Assembly (NCBI GenBank): GCA_937907395.1
Contig: CALCII010000002.1
Location: forward strand, 115,650-179,649
Reading direction: 5' to 3'
Source: an uncultured Chitinophagaceae bacterium
GTDB lineage: Bacteria; Bacteroidota; Bacteroidia; Chitinophagales; Chitinophagaceae
Length of the DNA stretch: 64,000 bases
A program made the position numbers and the translations under genes. Shown here piece after piece: positions 1 to 9,207 of this stretch. Within the stretch, counting starts at the first letter, position 1. The number at the start of each line of letters is the position of its first letter. The notes beneath the pieces were generated by a model, which was not told the origin of the DNA, made no database searches, and was given only the letters and a program-made list of their open reading frames with translations.

Positions 1-257
1 GTACAGCACAACCCGGCCAATACCTCATTCAACATTACATACAGGAAAACGGCACCGATAAAGACGCTGCAGAAGATGCACAATTACCGTTTAAATCGGC
101 TGTTAGTTTTATCAATGCAACTTCTACCGCCTTGATGCCATTTGAATATGCGGCACAACCACCATTACCGGTGCCGGGTGTATATCGTATAAACAACCAG
201 GATCTGCTGCCCGATTCTTATTTTGACAGCATCTGGCAACCTCCACGATTGAGTTAA
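1..257 (+). CDS. C-terminal fragment of an unrecognised protein
   Basis: An open frame runs in from the left edge (codons begin at base 3) and stops at TAA 255-257, giving about 84 residues. The visible part is polar with a Pro-rich stretch (residues near PPLPVPGVY) and no membrane segment. I do not recognise the family. It ends 42 bases before the next gene on the same strand and could share its transcript. The start lies outside the window. Confidence 0.55.
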   Translation, partial: TAQPGQYLIQHYIQENGTDKDAAEDAQLPFKSAVSFINATSTALMPFEYAAQPPLPVPGVYRINNQDLLPDSYFDSIWQPPRLS

Positions 258-299
258 TCTCACCCGTTTCTTTATTTTTTAATAGTAAACTTTACAGCA

Positions 300-806
300 A
301 TGAATGCAACATATATTCATTTGCTGCTGAATCATTTCCCTATTTTGGGGACCCTGATCGGTAGCATCTTACTCGCCTTTGGCCTCTTCTATAAAAATGA
401 ATCGATCAAAAAAGCAGCAGCCGTGATTTTAGTAATCATGAGTATTACAGCAATACCAGTTTACCTCACCGGAGAACCGGCAGAAGACAGCATTGAAAAA
501 CTACCCGGCATTTCTGAATCCATGATTGAAATGCATGAGGATGCTGCCACCATTGCCATTTGGCTGATGATGGCTACAGGAGCCGGGGCACTTGTGTCGC
601 TGGTAATGGGATGGTTGAAAAAAAGAACAGCAGCAGCTTATATGATCACCTGTTCACTAGCCGTTCTGTGTTTTGCTGCCATGGCCCGCACAGGTTATTA
701 CGGAGGAAAAATCAGGCATACAGAAATTCTCACAAATGCTGCAAACAGCACAGCACCTGCCAATGAAACAATGCAGGAATCGAATTCAGAAAAGGACGAT
801 GATTAA
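300..806 (+). CDS. DUF2231-like four-helix membrane protein
   Basis: 168 residues with four hydrophobic segments at about 7-30, 38-56, 82-104 and 112-130, followed by a short acidic polar tail. The N-terminal pattern (His-x4-His then a Gly-rich helix starting LLLNHFPILGT) is what I associate with DUF2231/cytochrome-like small membrane proteins, which often sit near c-type cytochrome genes. The ATG has no strong Shine-Dalgarno, normal for Bacteroidota. A strong terminator follows directly. Biochemical function unknown; family assignment from pattern only. Confidence 0.65.
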   Translation: MNATYIHLLLNHFPILGTLIGSILLAFGLFYKNESIKKAAAVILVIMSITAIPVYLTGEPAEDSIEKLPGISESMIEMHEDAATIAIWLMMATGAGALVSLVMGWLKKRTAAAYMITCSLAVLCFAAMARTGYYGGKIRHTEILTNAANSTAPANETMQESNSEKDDD

Positions 807-821
807 CCGCTGTTTTATACG

Positions 822-866
822 CCGGAGTAAAGGTTCTGCTTAAACAGAATAGTTACTCCGGTTTTT
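822..866 (+). terminator. Rho-independent terminator
   Basis: CCGGAGTAA (822-830) pairs perfectly with TTACTCCGG (853-861) and is followed by TTTTT. It closes the transcript of the DUF2231-like gene. Confidence 0.85.
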
Positions 867-1006
867 ATTTCAACTCACCGGCCCCCTCTCAATAAAAATG
901 AATAAACAGCTGTAGCTTTGATGTATGCACATGTGCCGGCTTTTTCGCCGCCGCTTGTCAAGCTGTTGCGTGAAATGGATTTCACAACCCTTAAAAAACT
1001 CATTCT

Positions 1007-1735
1007 ATGAATGTCAGTTTTGTCTCCAATAAAGAAATCAACAGAGGCGAAGAAGTGCCGGCAAAAGAAATCAGGGATGCCATCTTTAATTTTATCCGAT
1101 TGGATTATCCCGGTTTTGAACGGAACCATTACATTTCTGTTTTCGAGTTAAATAAGTTCAGGCGTTTGTATCTCGCCTACCTGATCGAAAAAGAAAAAGG
1201 AGAGCTTGCCAAAATAGACCAGGATGTAATGGATGCCATCAAGAACAACTCCATCCTCTCAGAAAACATCCAGGATGAAATGGAGACACAACTTACCGTA
1301 GGGCAACGCATTGCCGATAAGGTTGCTTCCTTTGGCGGCAGCTGGGCCTTCATTTCCAGTTTTTTTCTGTTTATCGTTGTATGGATGCTGATCAACATCT
1401 TTTTTCTGGCTTCGCATCCGTTTGATCCCTATCCGTTCATCCTGCTCAACCTTATTCTTTCCTGCGTGGCTGCGATCCAGGCACCCATTATTATGATGAG
1501 CCAAAACCGCCAGGAACAAAAAGACCGCATCCGGGCCGAACACGATTATAAAATCAATCTGAAAGCAGAACTGGAGATCAAGTTGCTGAGTGAGAAAATT
1601 GATCATTTACTCATTCATCAAAATGAAAAACTGCTGGCGATACAGGAAGTACAGACGGATTATTTAGATGATCTCATGAAAGAACTCAAAGAAATGAAAG
1701 AAACTAATCGCTCAGATAACATGAATGGCAATTGA
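1007..1735 (+). CDS. DUF1003 family membrane protein
   Basis: 242 residues. The central region (about 98-200) holds two membrane helices and the DUF1003 signature: a helix after IADKVASFGGSW, then a Pro-rich loop (HPFDPYPFILLN), then a second helix leading into QAPIIMMSQNRQ and a charged coiled-coil-like tail rich in Lys/Glu. The N-terminal ~90 residues are soluble. The role of DUF1003 proteins is not established. It stands alone between the terminator upstream and a 170-base spacer downstream. Confidence 0.8.
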   Translation: MNVSFVSNKEINRGEEVPAKEIRDAIFNFIRLDYPGFERNHYISVFELNKFRRLYLAYLIEKEKGELAKIDQDVMDAIKNNSILSENIQDEMETQLTVGQRIADKVASFGGSWAFISSFFLFIVVWMLINIFFLASHPFDPYPFILLNLILSCVAAIQAPIIMMSQNRQEQKDRIRAEHDYKINLKAELEIKLLSEKIDHLLIHQNEKLLAIQEVQTDYLDDLMKELKEMKETNRSDNMNGN

Positions 1736-1908
1736 ATGCAGGGCTGATTTTTAAAAGAATAAAACCTGATTCTTACTTCTCTGAATGAGTATCTAAACAC
1801 CTTCTTATTTGCCGTTAATCAATTAATTTTTGAACCAATAACAACTTCCAGTAAGTTGCCCTGCTTTTTAATCAACAGTCATTAAGTATAAACTGCAACC
1901 AGAACCAC

Positions 1909-2406
1909 ATGAAACAAATGCGTATTCTTCACCGTTACCTGGGTTATTTTTTAGTTGGGATTATGAGCGTATATGCCATCAGCGGAACGATCATGACCTT
2001 CCGGGATACCGATTTCCTGAAATCAGAAAAGAAAATCGAAAAGAAAATCAATCCCAACATTGCTGCCGATGAGCTGGGCAAAGCACTGGAACGGAAAAAC
2101 CTGAAGGTGACAAAAGAAGAGAACGGCATCCTTTATTTTGAAAACGGACAATACAATTCGGCTACCGGTGACGCAAGCTATACCGTTAAAGAATGGCCGA
2201 AGCTGGTGCAAAAAATGACCAACCTGCACAAAGCCCGGTCCAAAGAACCACTGTTCTTCTTTAATATCTTTTTTGCGTTCTCCTTATTCTTTTTTGTGGT
2301 TTCCTCCTTCTGGATGTTTCCGCCACAGGCAAAAGTGTATAAAAGAGGAATCCTGTTTGTAATAGCCGGACTTGCTTTAACGGTGCTGTTATTGTTTTTG
2401 AAGTAA
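1909..2406 (+). CDS. PepSY-associated membrane protein
   Basis: 165 residues. A first membrane helix (about 10-28) directly follows the HRYLGYF motif typical of PepSY-TM/iron-regulated membrane proteins. A periplasmic region of ~80 residues contains a PepSY-like stretch (DELGKALERKN, LYFENGQYN), and two more helices lie at about 118-134 and 144-163. Such proteins are often linked to iron or copper uptake or to ferric reduction, but that is family knowledge and nothing here tests it. A paralogue-like PepSY protein is encoded at 17755. Confidence 0.7.
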   Translation: MKQMRILHRYLGYFLVGIMSVYAISGTIMTFRDTDFLKSEKKIEKKINPNIAADELGKALERKNLKVTKEENGILYFENGQYNSATGDASYTVKEWPKLVQKMTNLHKARSKEPLFFFNIFFAFSLFFFVVSSFWMFPPQAKVYKRGILFVIAGLALTVLLLFLK

Positions 2407-2590
2407 TGAAAATCACATCATATCAATTCTATAATGTTCTTTAAACTCCGTGGCGCTGTAAATGCAAATGGAGTTCCTTTGCTTTTTGTACATTTAGTTA
2501 TACAATAGTAAAGATTATACTAGAATGGAATGTAACCGGGGTACTGATGTTGAGTTCTACAGTAGTACAGAAGCTAAATCAAGGAACAAT

Positions 2591-2657
2591 CCGCCATCGG
2601 GCCGTATTCGATGGCGGGGCCCTTTTTGGTTACTTTTTTGGGCAAACAAAAAGTAAC
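2591..2657. terminator. Terminator hairpin plus second inverted repeat between convergent genes
   Basis: CCGCCATCG (2591-2599) pairs with CGATGGCGG (2609-2617), followed by GGCCC and TTTTT: a strong + strand terminator. Immediately after, GTTACTTTTTT (2629) pairs with AAAAAGTAAC (ending 2657), whose T/A runs suit termination in both directions. The 305-base gap 2407-2711 otherwise shows nothing. It lies between genes that converge. Confidence 0.7.
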
Positions 2658-2711
2658 AAAGAAAAACTTACTTCTGTGATAATATAAGCTTTAATAGCAC
2701 AACACTATTGT

Positions 2712-3845
2712 CTACACTCTCACATACACTTTCCTCTTATCCAGCACATACCCCACCAACCAGCATGCCATCATAATAGAAAGAGCAAAGAGAAAAGAAC
2801 CCAGGTAAGCACCGGCCAGTGAAAACACATGTTCATACAACCACGAATACAAGGGTTGATGTTTCTCTCCCACAGGAATAAACCATAAAAGAATAGCTCC
2901 CAGTTCGGAAAGCAGGTAAATGAACAAGGGATTCTTTCCAAACACTTCAAAGAAATATGTACCCTTCCGTATCTGAAGAAAATCGATCAGGTACAACAGT
3001 GCAGCAATCAGCACACAATCAATTCCCACAGTGAGCAATACAAAACTGCCGGTCCATAACTTTTTATTAATGGGAAAGAAATTATTCCATACCAACGCCA
3101 CCGCAATCAAAGCGGCCCCGGCCAGCAGCAGTTTCGCCAACCCTTCATAAGTACTGCCCTTCTTCTGTATCCATAACCCGGCCGCATAACCGAAGGTAAC
3201 GTTGGCAACAGAAGGTAATGTGCTCAATACTCCTTCTGGATCAAACGCAACACCTTCTCCATGATACAGATGCCCATCACCCAATAACCACAGATCAAAC
3301 CGGTTGCCGGCATTCGTGAGCATATCATAAGGATCGGCACTTCCACCAAAGAACAACAGCATGAGCCAGTATGCCACGAGCAGTAAAGAAGAAATGACCA
3401 GGATACTGTTCAGCTTCAGGTAACGTACCATCAGGGCTGCTATACAATAACCAAGTGCAATACGCTGCAATACACCCATTACCCTTGTGGTGGCAAAAGG
3501 ATTTGCTTCCAGTTCATGTTGCGCATTCCAGTGAACAAAGGGAAACCAGTACATGAGATAACCGAGTAAAAAAATGATAATCGTACGTTTGAAAATTTTC
3601 TTCAGCACTTCTGCATCACTCATGCGTTCCCATTTTTTGGTAACAAAGCTCAATGCATTACCAACCACAAACATAAACGTGGGAAATACAAGATCGGTGG
3701 GCGTAAAGCCATGCCAGGAAGCATGCAGTAATGGAGCCCAGGTTGTACCCCAGTTGCCCGGTGTGTTTACAATAATCATAAAACAAACGGTCATACCACG
3801 CAGCACATCCAGTGCGAGGAAGCGTTGGGACGAATTGCTATTCAT
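2712..3845 (-). CDS. NagX-like (DUF5009) membrane acyltransferase
   Basis: About 377 residues counted from the methionine of MNSNSSQRFLALDVLRG; the reading frame extends 34 codons further upstream, but that part overlaps the divergent gene's promoter area and lacks family features. The motif LDVLRGMTVCFMIIVN near the start, an Asn/Pro/Gly turn, then about ten membrane helices match the heparan-alpha-glucosaminide N-acetyltransferase/NagX group, which transfers acetyl groups to amino sugars across the inner membrane. It is divergent from the Gfo/Idh gene with a 90-base shared promoter region. Confidence 0.8.
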   Translation of the reverse strand: MNSNSSQRFLALDVLRGMTVCFMIIVNTPGNWGTTWAPLLHASWHGFTPTDLVFPTFMFVVGNALSFVTKKWERMSDAEVLKKIFKRTIIIFLLGYLMYWFPFVHWNAQHELEANPFATTRVMGVLQRIALGYCIAALMVRYLKLNSILVISSLLLVAYWLMLLFFGGSADPYDMLTNAGNRFDLWLLGDGHLYHGEGVAFDPEGVLSTLPSVANVTFGYAAGLWIQKKGSTYEGLAKLLLAGAALIAVALVWNNFFPINKKLWTGSFVLLTVGIDCVLIAALLYLIDFLQIRKGTYFFEVFGKNPLFIYLLSELGAILLWFIPVGEKHQPLYSWLYEHVFSLAGAYLGSFLFALSIMMACWLVGYVLDKRKVYVRV

Positions 3846-3935
3846 ACGGCAACAATTATTTTCCGAAGGTATCAAATTGCAGCGTTTAAACTTTGTACCT
3901 TTCAGCAACATTCTTATTACTACAAAAAGATTCGC

Positions 3936-5309
3936 ATGCCTAATCAATTCTCCCGCCGGGATTTGCTCAAACTCATTGGAGCAGCAGCCGGTACCACTGC
4001 ATTACCATTATCATCATGGGCCACTAATGAAAAAGGTGAAAAAATTATTTTACCCGACAATCCACTGCATCAGAAACCCGCAAGAGCCGTTACGGCTATT
4101 ACATTAGGTGCCGGTTCACGTGGCAATGTATATGGGAACTATGCGGTTCAGTATCCTGATCAGCTGGATATTGTTGGCGTGGCCGAACCAATTGCCATCC
4201 GCAATGAACGTTATGCAAAAAAACACAATATAGATGCAGCCAATCGTTTCAACACATGGGAAGATGTGTTCAAACGTCCCAGGTTTGCCGATGCGGTCAT
4301 CATTTCCACTCCCGATGATTTACACTACGGACCTTGCATGGCTGCATTAAAGATGGGTTATGATGTGTTGCTGGAAAAACCCATTTCACCCAGCGAACAG
4401 GAATGCAGGGATATTTTAAACCTCGCCAAAAAGAACAAACGCATTGTAGCTGTTTGTCACGTGCTTCGTTATGCACCTTATTTTGTAAAACTGAAAGAAC
4501 TCATTCAGGCTGGCGCTGTAGGTGAAGTAATCAGCGTACAACACCTTGAACCAATTATGCATGTGCACATGAGCCACTCTTATGTGCGTGGCAATTGGCA
4601 CAACAGCAAAAACACCACTCCTATTATTCTTGCCAAATCCTGTCATGATTTAGATATCATGAAATGGATGATCGATAAACAATGTAAAAGCATACAGGCT
4701 TTTGGAAACCTGAAATGGTTTAAAAAAGAAAACGCACCGGAAGGCAGTACCGATCGTTGTGTGAACGGATGTGCCATTGAAGCAACCTGTCCTTATTCGG
4801 CCAAACGTATTTACTACGATCGCCGCACTTGGCTGCATCATTTTGATTTGCCCGAAGACAAAGCACAACAGGGCGATGCCATTATGAATTATTTAAAAAC
4901 AAGTGACTACGGACGTTGTGTGTACCGCATGGATAATGATCAACCGGATCATTACACCACTAACATCCAGTTTTCGGATGATGTAACGGCTGCTTTTTCA
5001 ATGGAAGCCTTCACCAGTTACGAAGGACGCCGCACCAGGATCATGGGCAGCATGGGTGATATTGTGGGTGATATGAGTTCCTTCACGCATACTGATTTCC
5101 GTACCGGTAAAGTAACCGAATGGAAACAGGCAACTGACGGACATGGTGGTGGCGACTGGCGCCTCGTGGCCGATTGGGTGCAGGCTGTATCACAACAAAA
5201 TCCGGCATTGCTTACTTCAACAATTGATGCTTCCATTGAAAGCCATGTAATGGGTTTTGCAGCAGAAAAAAGCCGTAAAGAAAAAGTAGTGGTGGACATT
5301 AAAATGTAA
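3936..5309 (+). CDS. Gfo/Idh/MocA family oxidoreductase with Tat signal
   Basis: 457 residues from ATG 3936, chosen because it begins a twin-arginine signal (FSRRDLLKLIG followed by an Ala-rich hydrophobic stretch). A Rossmann NAD(P) fold follows (GAGSRGNVYG at ~50, VVGVAEP-like strand, EKPIS at ~155), then the alpha/beta substrate domain including the Cys-containing CVNGCAIEATCPYS region common in exported Bacteroidota members. It probably oxidises or epimerises a sugar derivative in the periplasm with a tightly bound nucleotide; the substrate cannot be read. A terminator follows. Confidence 0.88.
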   Translation: MPNQFSRRDLLKLIGAAAGTTALPLSSWATNEKGEKIILPDNPLHQKPARAVTAITLGAGSRGNVYGNYAVQYPDQLDIVGVAEPIAIRNERYAKKHNIDAANRFNTWEDVFKRPRFADAVIISTPDDLHYGPCMAALKMGYDVLLEKPISPSEQECRDILNLAKKNKRIVAVCHVLRYAPYFVKLKELIQAGAVGEVISVQHLEPIMHVHMSHSYVRGNWHNSKNTTPIILAKSCHDLDIMKWMIDKQCKSIQAFGNLKWFKKENAPEGSTDRCVNGCAIEATCPYSAKRIYYDRRTWLHHFDLPEDKAQQGDAIMNYLKTSDYGRCVYRMDNDQPDHYTTNIQFSDDVTAAFSMEAFTSYEGRRTRIMGSMGDIVGDMSSFTHTDFRTGKVTEWKQATDGHGGGDWRLVADWVQAVSQQNPALLTSTIDASIESHVMGFAAEKSRKEKVVVDIKM

Positions 5310-5315
5310 TAGTTG

Positions 5316-5342
5316 AGCCCGGTGATGAAGCCGGGCTTTTTT
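5316..5342 (+). terminator. Rho-independent terminator
   Basis: AGCCCGG (5316-5322) pairs with CCGGGCT (5331-5337) and runs into TTTTTT. It ends the oxidoreductase transcript. Confidence 0.88.
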
Positions 5343-5413
5343 AAAATTCTTTTTCCCGAAGTTTTATACCTTTACAAAGAAGAATCCCGGTTTGCCTTAC
5401 ACTCCCTGCTTAC

Positions 5414-6445
5414 ATGAAAAAGATTTACATCTTCTTTTTCTCTGGTACAGGCAATGCCAAACGTATAGCACTGTGGATTTCACAGTTTGCTGTTGCACGA
5501 AATATTGAATGTCATTTGTTGAATATTTCCAACACGGATGTTCACAACCTGAAAGCTCCCGATCAAAACTCATTGATCATTTTTATTTCTCCTGTTCACG
5601 GATTTAATTACCCTAAAATCACAATTGATTTTATACGTCATTTTCCCAAGGGTACTAACAAGGTAGTTTTGATGAACACAAGAGCCGGGATGAAAATCGG
5701 TAACTGGGTCACGCCCGGATTATCGGGCATCACGTTTTTTCTGAGCGGTTTCTGGCTTCGCCTGAAAGGCTATACAATTACAGGAGAAATTCCATTTGAT
5801 ATGCCGTCAAACTGGCTCTCTCTTCATCCGGCATTGAACAATAAAACAGTTCTCTTTATTCACAAAAAAATGTATGAAAAAACGCTTCGCTGTTTCAGGA
5901 ATTTAGAAGAAGGAAAACCTCTCTTCCTGTCACGTAAAGAATTGTTGCAGAATCTGCTCGTCAGCCCGGTAAGCATTCTGTATTTCCTCGTGGGTCGATT
6001 CGTAATTGCAAAAACATTTTATGCTTCGCCCGCCTGTGATCATTGTGGTATTTGTATAAAGGAATGTCCGGTCTCTGCAATCAAACTAATAAACGGGCAT
6101 CCGTTCTGGACTATACATTGCGAAAGTTGTATGCATTGTATGAATCATTGTCCCAGTAATGCAATTCAAACCTCACATGGACTTGTTGCCATCACAACTG
6201 TTTTCTATTTACTTGTTACCGGAGTTTTATATAAGTACCTGTTACATGAAATGATTGCTTCTTCTGTGTTGAGGTTTTTACTGAGCAACCTGCTTTTCTT
6301 TGTTCTTTTATTAGTTCTTTACCGGATACAGCATTTCGCTTTAAAAAACAAACTACTTGCGGGTATCATACAACATACCTCTCTCACATTTTACAAATGG
6401 TGGGGGCGATATAAATCTGTGCCCGATCAACAATGGCAGAAATGA
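5414..6445 (+). CDS. EFR1-like flavodoxin/4Fe-4S membrane protein
   Basis: 343 residues. The N-terminal ~150 are flavodoxin-like, with the FMN phosphate loop FFFSGTGNAKRIA. Near 208-250 there are two [4Fe-4S] motifs, CDHCGICIKECP and CESCMHCMNHCP. Two membrane helices follow at about 255-275 and 282-302. This is the architecture of the EFR1 group, probably moving electrons between flavin and iron-sulfur carriers at the membrane. The partner is not evident from the neighbours. Confidence 0.82.
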   Translation: MKKIYIFFFSGTGNAKRIALWISQFAVARNIECHLLNISNTDVHNLKAPDQNSLIIFISPVHGFNYPKITIDFIRHFPKGTNKVVLMNTRAGMKIGNWVTPGLSGITFFLSGFWLRLKGYTITGEIPFDMPSNWLSLHPALNNKTVLFIHKKMYEKTLRCFRNLEEGKPLFLSRKELLQNLLVSPVSILYFLVGRFVIAKTFYASPACDHCGICIKECPVSAIKLINGHPFWTIHCESCMHCMNHCPSNAIQTSHGLVAITTVFYLLVTGVLYKYLLHEMIASSVLRFLLSNLLFFVLLLVLYRIQHFALKNKLLAGIIQHTSLTFYKWWGRYKSVPDQQWQK

Positions 6446-6535
6446 ATCCCGCCTTTTTCAATTCACGAACCCCTGCAAAAAGAGTGTTTTATATCAATTT
6501 TATCCTGAACTTCGGAAGCTTAAATTGTTTGCAAC

Positions 6536-7768
6536 ATGATTAATGCAGAACGCTTGAAACAGCATTACGAAGCACAGAGCCAGTTTGGAAAAATTGCAGA
6601 AACCGGCATTTGCCGTCCGGCGCATTCTCCCGAAGAAAAGAAAGTGTTTGAGCTTGCCGCCTCCTGGATGCAGGAAGCAGGAATGAAAACCCGTATCGAC
6701 AATTTCGGTAACCTCATTGGCCGTTTGGAAGGAACCAATCCCGATCTGCCGGTGCTCATGATGGGCAGTCACCTTGATACACAACCTTATGGCGGACGGT
6801 TTGATGGGATTGCCGGTGTACTCAGCGCCATTGAAGCAGTCACTGCATTAACCGAAAACGGAATCAAACCCGAACGCAGCATTGAAGTCATCTCTTTTGC
6901 CGATGAAGAAGGCTGGCGTTTCAACAAGGGCCTCTTTGGTTCCCGTGGTATCACCGGTAAATATGAAGAAGGCGAACTGGACCGTACCGATGGTGATGGT
7001 ATTACCCGCAGACAGGCACTCCTGGATTTCGGTTGTGACATTACAAAGTTTAAAGAGTCTGAATACAAACCCGGCAGCATTCATTGCTTCCTCGAATTAC
7101 ATATTGAACAGGGACCTGTATTAGACAATACCAACCAACCGCTGGGAATTGTATCCGGTATTTCCGGTCCGCTCTGGCTTACTGTCAAATTAAAAGGTAT
7201 GGCCGGTCATGCCGGAAGTGTACCCATGAACATGCGCAAAGATGCATTGCTGGGTGCTGCTAAAATCATTGTGGCATTGAATGAAATTACCACACAGGAT
7301 CCCACTGCACCAACCGTAGGAACCAGCGGCAGTTTGAATGTTTTCCCCAACAGCCGTAACATCATTGCAGAAGAAGTGGTGTTCACACTCGACCTTCGTG
7401 ATATTGTACAATCACGCAGGGATGAACGTGAAAAAGAACTGCGTGAAAAAATTGATGCCATTGCAATAGCACACGGACTGCAGTATGAAATTTCGGTTGA
7501 TACAGACAGTGAGCCCCGCTACTGTGCCCAATGGATCAAAGACATTATCCGCAGCGAATCAACTGATATGGGATTGAATATTCCGGAACTCATGAGTGGG
7601 CCTTTCCATGATGCATTAGCACTTTCTTATTTCTGTGATTATGCCATGATTTTTGTGAGAAGCAAAGATGGCATCAGTCACAACCCGAAAGAATACTCTT
7701 CGTACGAAGATCTGGCAATGGGTGCTGAGTTGTTGTACCGGACGATGCTGCGTATCCTGGAAAAGTGA
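6536..7768 (+). CDS. M20-type Zn amidase (allantoate/N-carbamoyl-amino acid amidohydrolase)
   Basis: 410 residues, full length for the hydantoinase/carbamoylase amidase family. Metal-binding motifs are present in order: GSHLDTQPYGGRFDG (~78-92), ADEEGWRFN (~122-130), LELHIEQGPVLD (~190) and the late SGPFHDA (~358) with a final His in SHNPKE (~382). The dimerisation domain lies between them. These enzymes hydrolyse N-carbamoyl amino acids, allantoate or ureidoglycine-type substrates in purine or pyrimidine degradation. No purine genes are adjacent, so the substrate is open. Confidence 0.87.
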   Translation: MINAERLKQHYEAQSQFGKIAETGICRPAHSPEEKKVFELAASWMQEAGMKTRIDNFGNLIGRLEGTNPDLPVLMMGSHLDTQPYGGRFDGIAGVLSAIEAVTALTENGIKPERSIEVISFADEEGWRFNKGLFGSRGITGKYEEGELDRTDGDGITRRQALLDFGCDITKFKESEYKPGSIHCFLELHIEQGPVLDNTNQPLGIVSGISGPLWLTVKLKGMAGHAGSVPMNMRKDALLGAAKIIVALNEITTQDPTAPTVGTSGSLNVFPNSRNIIAEEVVFTLDLRDIVQSRRDEREKELREKIDAIAIAHGLQYEISVDTDSEPRYCAQWIKDIIRSESTDMGLNIPELMSGPFHDALALSYFCDYAMIFVRSKDGISHNPKEYSSYEDLAMGAELLYRTMLRILEK

Positions 7769-7781
7769 TGCCCGTAGTTTG

Positions 7782-7960
7782 AACCACAAAGACACTCGCT
7801 TTGCTCGTGGGAGGAAAAGCAAACTGAACCACGGAGACACAGAGAGCACAGAGGAATGCAAAGTAATTAATGATTAATAATTATTAATTCTTTCCTACTT
7901 GATCACTCTGCGAAAACCTCAGCGTTCTCTTTTCTCTGCGGCAAAGAACGTTGGCTGTTG
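7782..7960. repeat. Dispersed CACAGAG-type intergenic element, copy 1
   Basis: The 421-base gap 7769-8189 contains no credible gene. It holds ACCACGGAGACACAGAGAG (about 7829), then CTCTGCGAAAACCTCAGCG and a match to TTCTCTGCGGCAAAGAACG (7907-7960). The same blocks occur in inverted orientation at 52490-52690. It is an intergenic repeat of unknown function; the rest of the gap is unremarkable. Confidence 0.6.
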
Positions 7961-8189
7961 ATCTTTGCCCGTTGGCCGGAAGAAGTCTACGTAGTTGAAA
8001 TTCGTTTTTACTACGAAGCGTCGTACATCGTACACGAATATGGCAAAAACATTTTGAACCCCCGACGCTCAAGGTCGGGACCTTCGGCCCTTGAACCTCT
8101 GGAACCTTTTCAACGCTCTTGCTCCCATTCATCAAAAACACCATTCCTAACATTGCATTTTTACAGTAAGGATTGTACTTTCATAACGT

Positions 8190-8750
8190 ATGGCAAAAAA
8201 AGAAATCACGCCCAAACAAAAGGAAGAGCTCTTCAAAACATTAAAAACACGTTTTGAAAAAAACAGCAATCGTCATAAAGGAATTGAATGGGCTGTTGTA
8301 GAAGCCCGTTTGAAATCGAATGTTGATAAACTCTGGTCGCTCCATGAAATGGAACGTACCGGTGGCGAGCCCGATGTAGTAAGTATTGATAAAAAATCAG
8401 GTGCTGTCATTTTTATGGATTGCGCTGCTGAAAGTCCGGCCGGCCGCCGAAGCCTTTGCTACGACAAAGAAGCGTTAGATGCACGTAAAGAAAACAAACC
8501 GGCCGGCAGTGCCGTTGCCATGGCTGCAGAAATGGGAATTGAACTGCTCACAGAAGAACTATACCGTATGTTACAGCAAACAGGCGAGTATGACCTGAAA
8601 ACATCCTCCTGGATACAAACACCCGCTTCCATCCGAAAACTGGGCGGCTCGCTGTTCTGCGACAGAAGATATGATACTGTTTTTGTGTATCACAACGGTG
8701 CCCAATCTTATTATGCAGCAAGAGGGTTCCGTGGACTGTTGAAAGTATAA
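8190..8750 (+). CDS. DUF4256 family protein
   Basis: 186 residues with features I associate with DUF4256: an N-terminal helix (KQKEELFKTLKTRFEKN), then HKGIEWAVVEARL, the LHEMERTGGEPDVV segment, FMDCAAESPAGRRSLCYD, and a C-terminal CDRRYDTVFVYHNGAQSYY. Cytosolic, no signal. Function unknown across the family. Start ATG 8190 follows an A-rich leader. It stands 38 bases before the VOC gene and may be cotranscribed with it. Confidence 0.82.
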   Translation: MAKKEITPKQKEELFKTLKTRFEKNSNRHKGIEWAVVEARLKSNVDKLWSLHEMERTGGEPDVVSIDKKSGAVIFMDCAAESPAGRRSLCYDKEALDARKENKPAGSAVAMAAEMGIELLTEELYRMLQQTGEYDLKTSSWIQTPASIRKLGGSLFCDRRYDTVFVYHNGAQSYYAARGFRGLLKV

Positions 8751-8788
8751 CCCCTGTTTATCATTACACCATTCTTTAAACAAAAAAC

Positions 8789-9136
8789 ATGCTCACTTCC
8801 ATTCACCCCAAATTGCCCATGCGTTTGGTTGATGCAACAAAGGCTTATTACAAATCCATCGGCTTTGCTGTGGTGGCCGATTATGGCAATTACCTCATTG
8901 TGGAAAGAGACGATGTACAAATTCATTTTTTTGAATTCAAAACACTGAAGCCCGAAGAAAATTACGGACAAGCTTATATCCGCACCGGTAACATAGATCA
9001 ACTATATCAATCTTTTCTCAGCAACAATATCTCCATTCATCCCAATGCACCATTAGAAACCAAACCATGGGGGCAACGGGAATTTTCGTTAATCGATCCC
9101 GATCACAACCTGCTCACCTTCGGACAAACGATTTGA
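8789..9136 (+). CDS. VOC family protein (bleomycin-resistance/glyoxalase fold)
   Basis: 115 residues, the length of a single VOC module. Two beta-alpha-beta-beta-beta repeats are visible: RLVDATKAYYKSIGFAVV then VQIHFFEF, and the second ending FSLIDPDHNLLTFGQ. It resembles bleomycin-binding members that sequester antibiotics as dimers, but VOC proteins are diverse. ATG preceded by AACAAAAAAC. Confidence 0.8.
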   Translation: MLTSIHPKLPMRLVDATKAYYKSIGFAVVADYGNYLIVERDDVQIHFFEFKTLKPEENYGQAYIRTGNIDQLYQSFLSNNISIHPNAPLETKPWGQREFSLIDPDHNLLTFGQTI

Positions 9137-9207
9137 TTCTATACAACACAGGCAGGCTTTGATTTAAGTGCATTCCGTACTTTTAACCCTCAACCAGATT
9201 CACCTGC